Shown one piece after another: positions 63,364 to 64,000 of a stretch of 64,000 nucleotides of DNA (positions within the stretch are counted from its first letter, which is position 1; every line of letters begins with the position of its first letter). Origin of the DNA: UBA2377 sp964429385. Lineage in GTDB: Bacteria; Verrucomicrobiota; Verrucomicrobiia; Opitutales; Opitutaceae. The position numbers and the translations under genes are program-made. The DNA is taken from positions 1 to 64,000 of the forward strand of contig CAYSBR010000021.1 in NCBI GenBank assembly GCA_964429385.1, read 5' to 3'. The notes beneath the pieces were generated by a model, which worked only from the letters and a program-made list of their open reading frames with translations, was not told the origin of the DNA and made no database searches.

Positions 63364-64000
63364 ATGCTGACCCTTCACGGTGCGACCGCCCTCTCCGAAT
63401 TTCGCGTGCAAAAACTCCGGCAGGACCTCGTGGCCGCCGGGGTGCCGGTGCGGGCGATCGCCACCGCGTTCATCCATCTCGCCGACCTCAACGCCCCGCT
63501 TTCGACCGCGGAACAATCCGTTCTGGAGAAACTTATGACTTATGGGCCCCGACGCGAGGGCCGCGCTCCGCAAGGATTCCTGCAAGTCGTCGCCCCCCGG
63601 CCCGGCACCCTTTCCCCCTGGTCCTCCAAGGCCACCGACATCGCCCGCCTCTGCGGCCTGGACAAGGTGAAGCGCATCGAGCGCGTCATCGCCTACTGGA
63701 TCGAGTTAGACAATGCGGCGCTCACCCCTCCGCTCCACGTCCTGCCGGCGCCGGCTCTCGCCGCCCTGCGCAGCCGCCTGCACGACCGCATGACCCAGGC
63801 CGTGTTCAACTCGATCGACGACTGCGCCGCTCTCTTCCGCCACGAGTCACCCAAGCCGATGGCCAGCGTGCCCGTCCTCACCGGCGGCCGCGCCGCCCTC
63901 GCCGCCGCCAATCGCGACCTCGGCCTCGCACTCGCCGAGGACGAGATCGACTACCTCGTCGCCGCCTTCACCAAGCTCGGTCGCGATCCGCACGACATCG
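63364..64000 (+). CDS. purL: Phosphoribosylformylglycinamidine synthase, N-terminal part
   Basis: The gene starts at ATG 63364 and runs off the right edge; about 212 codons are visible. The N-terminal PurS-like part is MLTLHGATALSEFRVQKLRQ, and the linker region contains FLQVVAPRPGTLSPWSSKAT then DIARLCGL, a highly diagnostic block of the long, single-chain PurL. Later comes RHESPKPMASVPVLTGGRAA and FTKLGRDPHD, where the synthase domain starts. The enzyme makes FGAM from FGAR and glutamine. It forms a divergent purine locus with purF and purM. Confidence 0.93.
   Translation, partial: MLTLHGATALSEFRVQKLRQDLVAAGVPVRAIATAFIHLADLNAPLSTAEQSVLEKLMTYGPRREGRAPQGFLQVVAPRPGTLSPWSSKATDIARLCGLDKVKRIERVIAYWIELDNAALTPPLHVLPAPALAALRSRLHDRMTQAVFNSIDDCAALFRHESPKPMASVPVLTGGRAALAAANRDLGLALAEDEIDYLVAAFTKLGRDPHDI

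Overview
The window is high-GC, gene-dense bacterial chromosome, most likely Verrucomicrobiota and probably Opitutaceae-like. This is inferred from the gene set (a long PurF, actinobacterial-type inositol-phosphate synthase, GH29-like and FAD-oxidoreductase sugar genes) and from scattered 'cacggat/cacgaat'-type repeats, not from a marker gene. No rRNA, convincing tRNA or CRISPR array was found.

Layout. 1-2.1 kb: the end of sucD, a small secreted protein, and a cassette made of a foldable RNA, a terminator and two tiny genes, one resembling the N-terminus of an integrase. 2.3-13.6 kb: a leftward block with an FAD oxidoreductase, an ATP-grasp-like protein, a membrane-fused spermidine-synthase-like protein, prfB with a programmed frameshift that uses UAA, DUF4870, an FMN reductase and valS. 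13.7-20.1 kb: glnD, a GAF histidine kinase, a small membrane protein and an alpha-barrel protein. 20.1-22.0 kb: an accessory patch with a decayed duplicate, a truncated DUF1016 gene, perfect palindromes, and a DUF3800 gene followed by a well-folded RNA. 22.2-25.7 kb: an ACT regulator, an HNH nuclease and a DEAD-box helicase. 25.7-31.6 kb: a carbohydrate/polyol catabolic group.

31.8-58.2 kb is the most interesting part: a long run of cell-envelope genes. It holds (a) a complete route to CMP-2-aminoethylphosphonate (PEP mutase, phosphonopyruvate decarboxylase, and a cytidylyltransferase fused to AEP aminotransferase); (b) candidate transferases (two CDP-alcohol phosphotransferases, a Stealth protein, a LicD protein, GT92 and GT4 glycosyltransferases); (c) a DevBCA/TolC-type exporter whose ATPase carries a cyclic-nucleotide-binding domain; and (d) an apparent sphingolipid pathway. 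The sphingolipid genes are a KS-ACP-DH-alpha-oxoamine-synthase megasynthase, an N-acyltransferase, an Aur1-like PAP2 enzyme, a 3-ketosphinganine-reductase-like SDR, a CDP-alcohol phosphotransferase and myo-inositol-1-phosphate synthase. Together these suggest that the cell makes and exports inositol- and/or aminoethylphosphonate-headed sphingolipids, with the long-chain base built by a polyketide-like enzyme.

58.3-64 kb: a lipoprotein, an IS3-family remnant, and purine genes (purM and purF leftward, the start of purL rightward).
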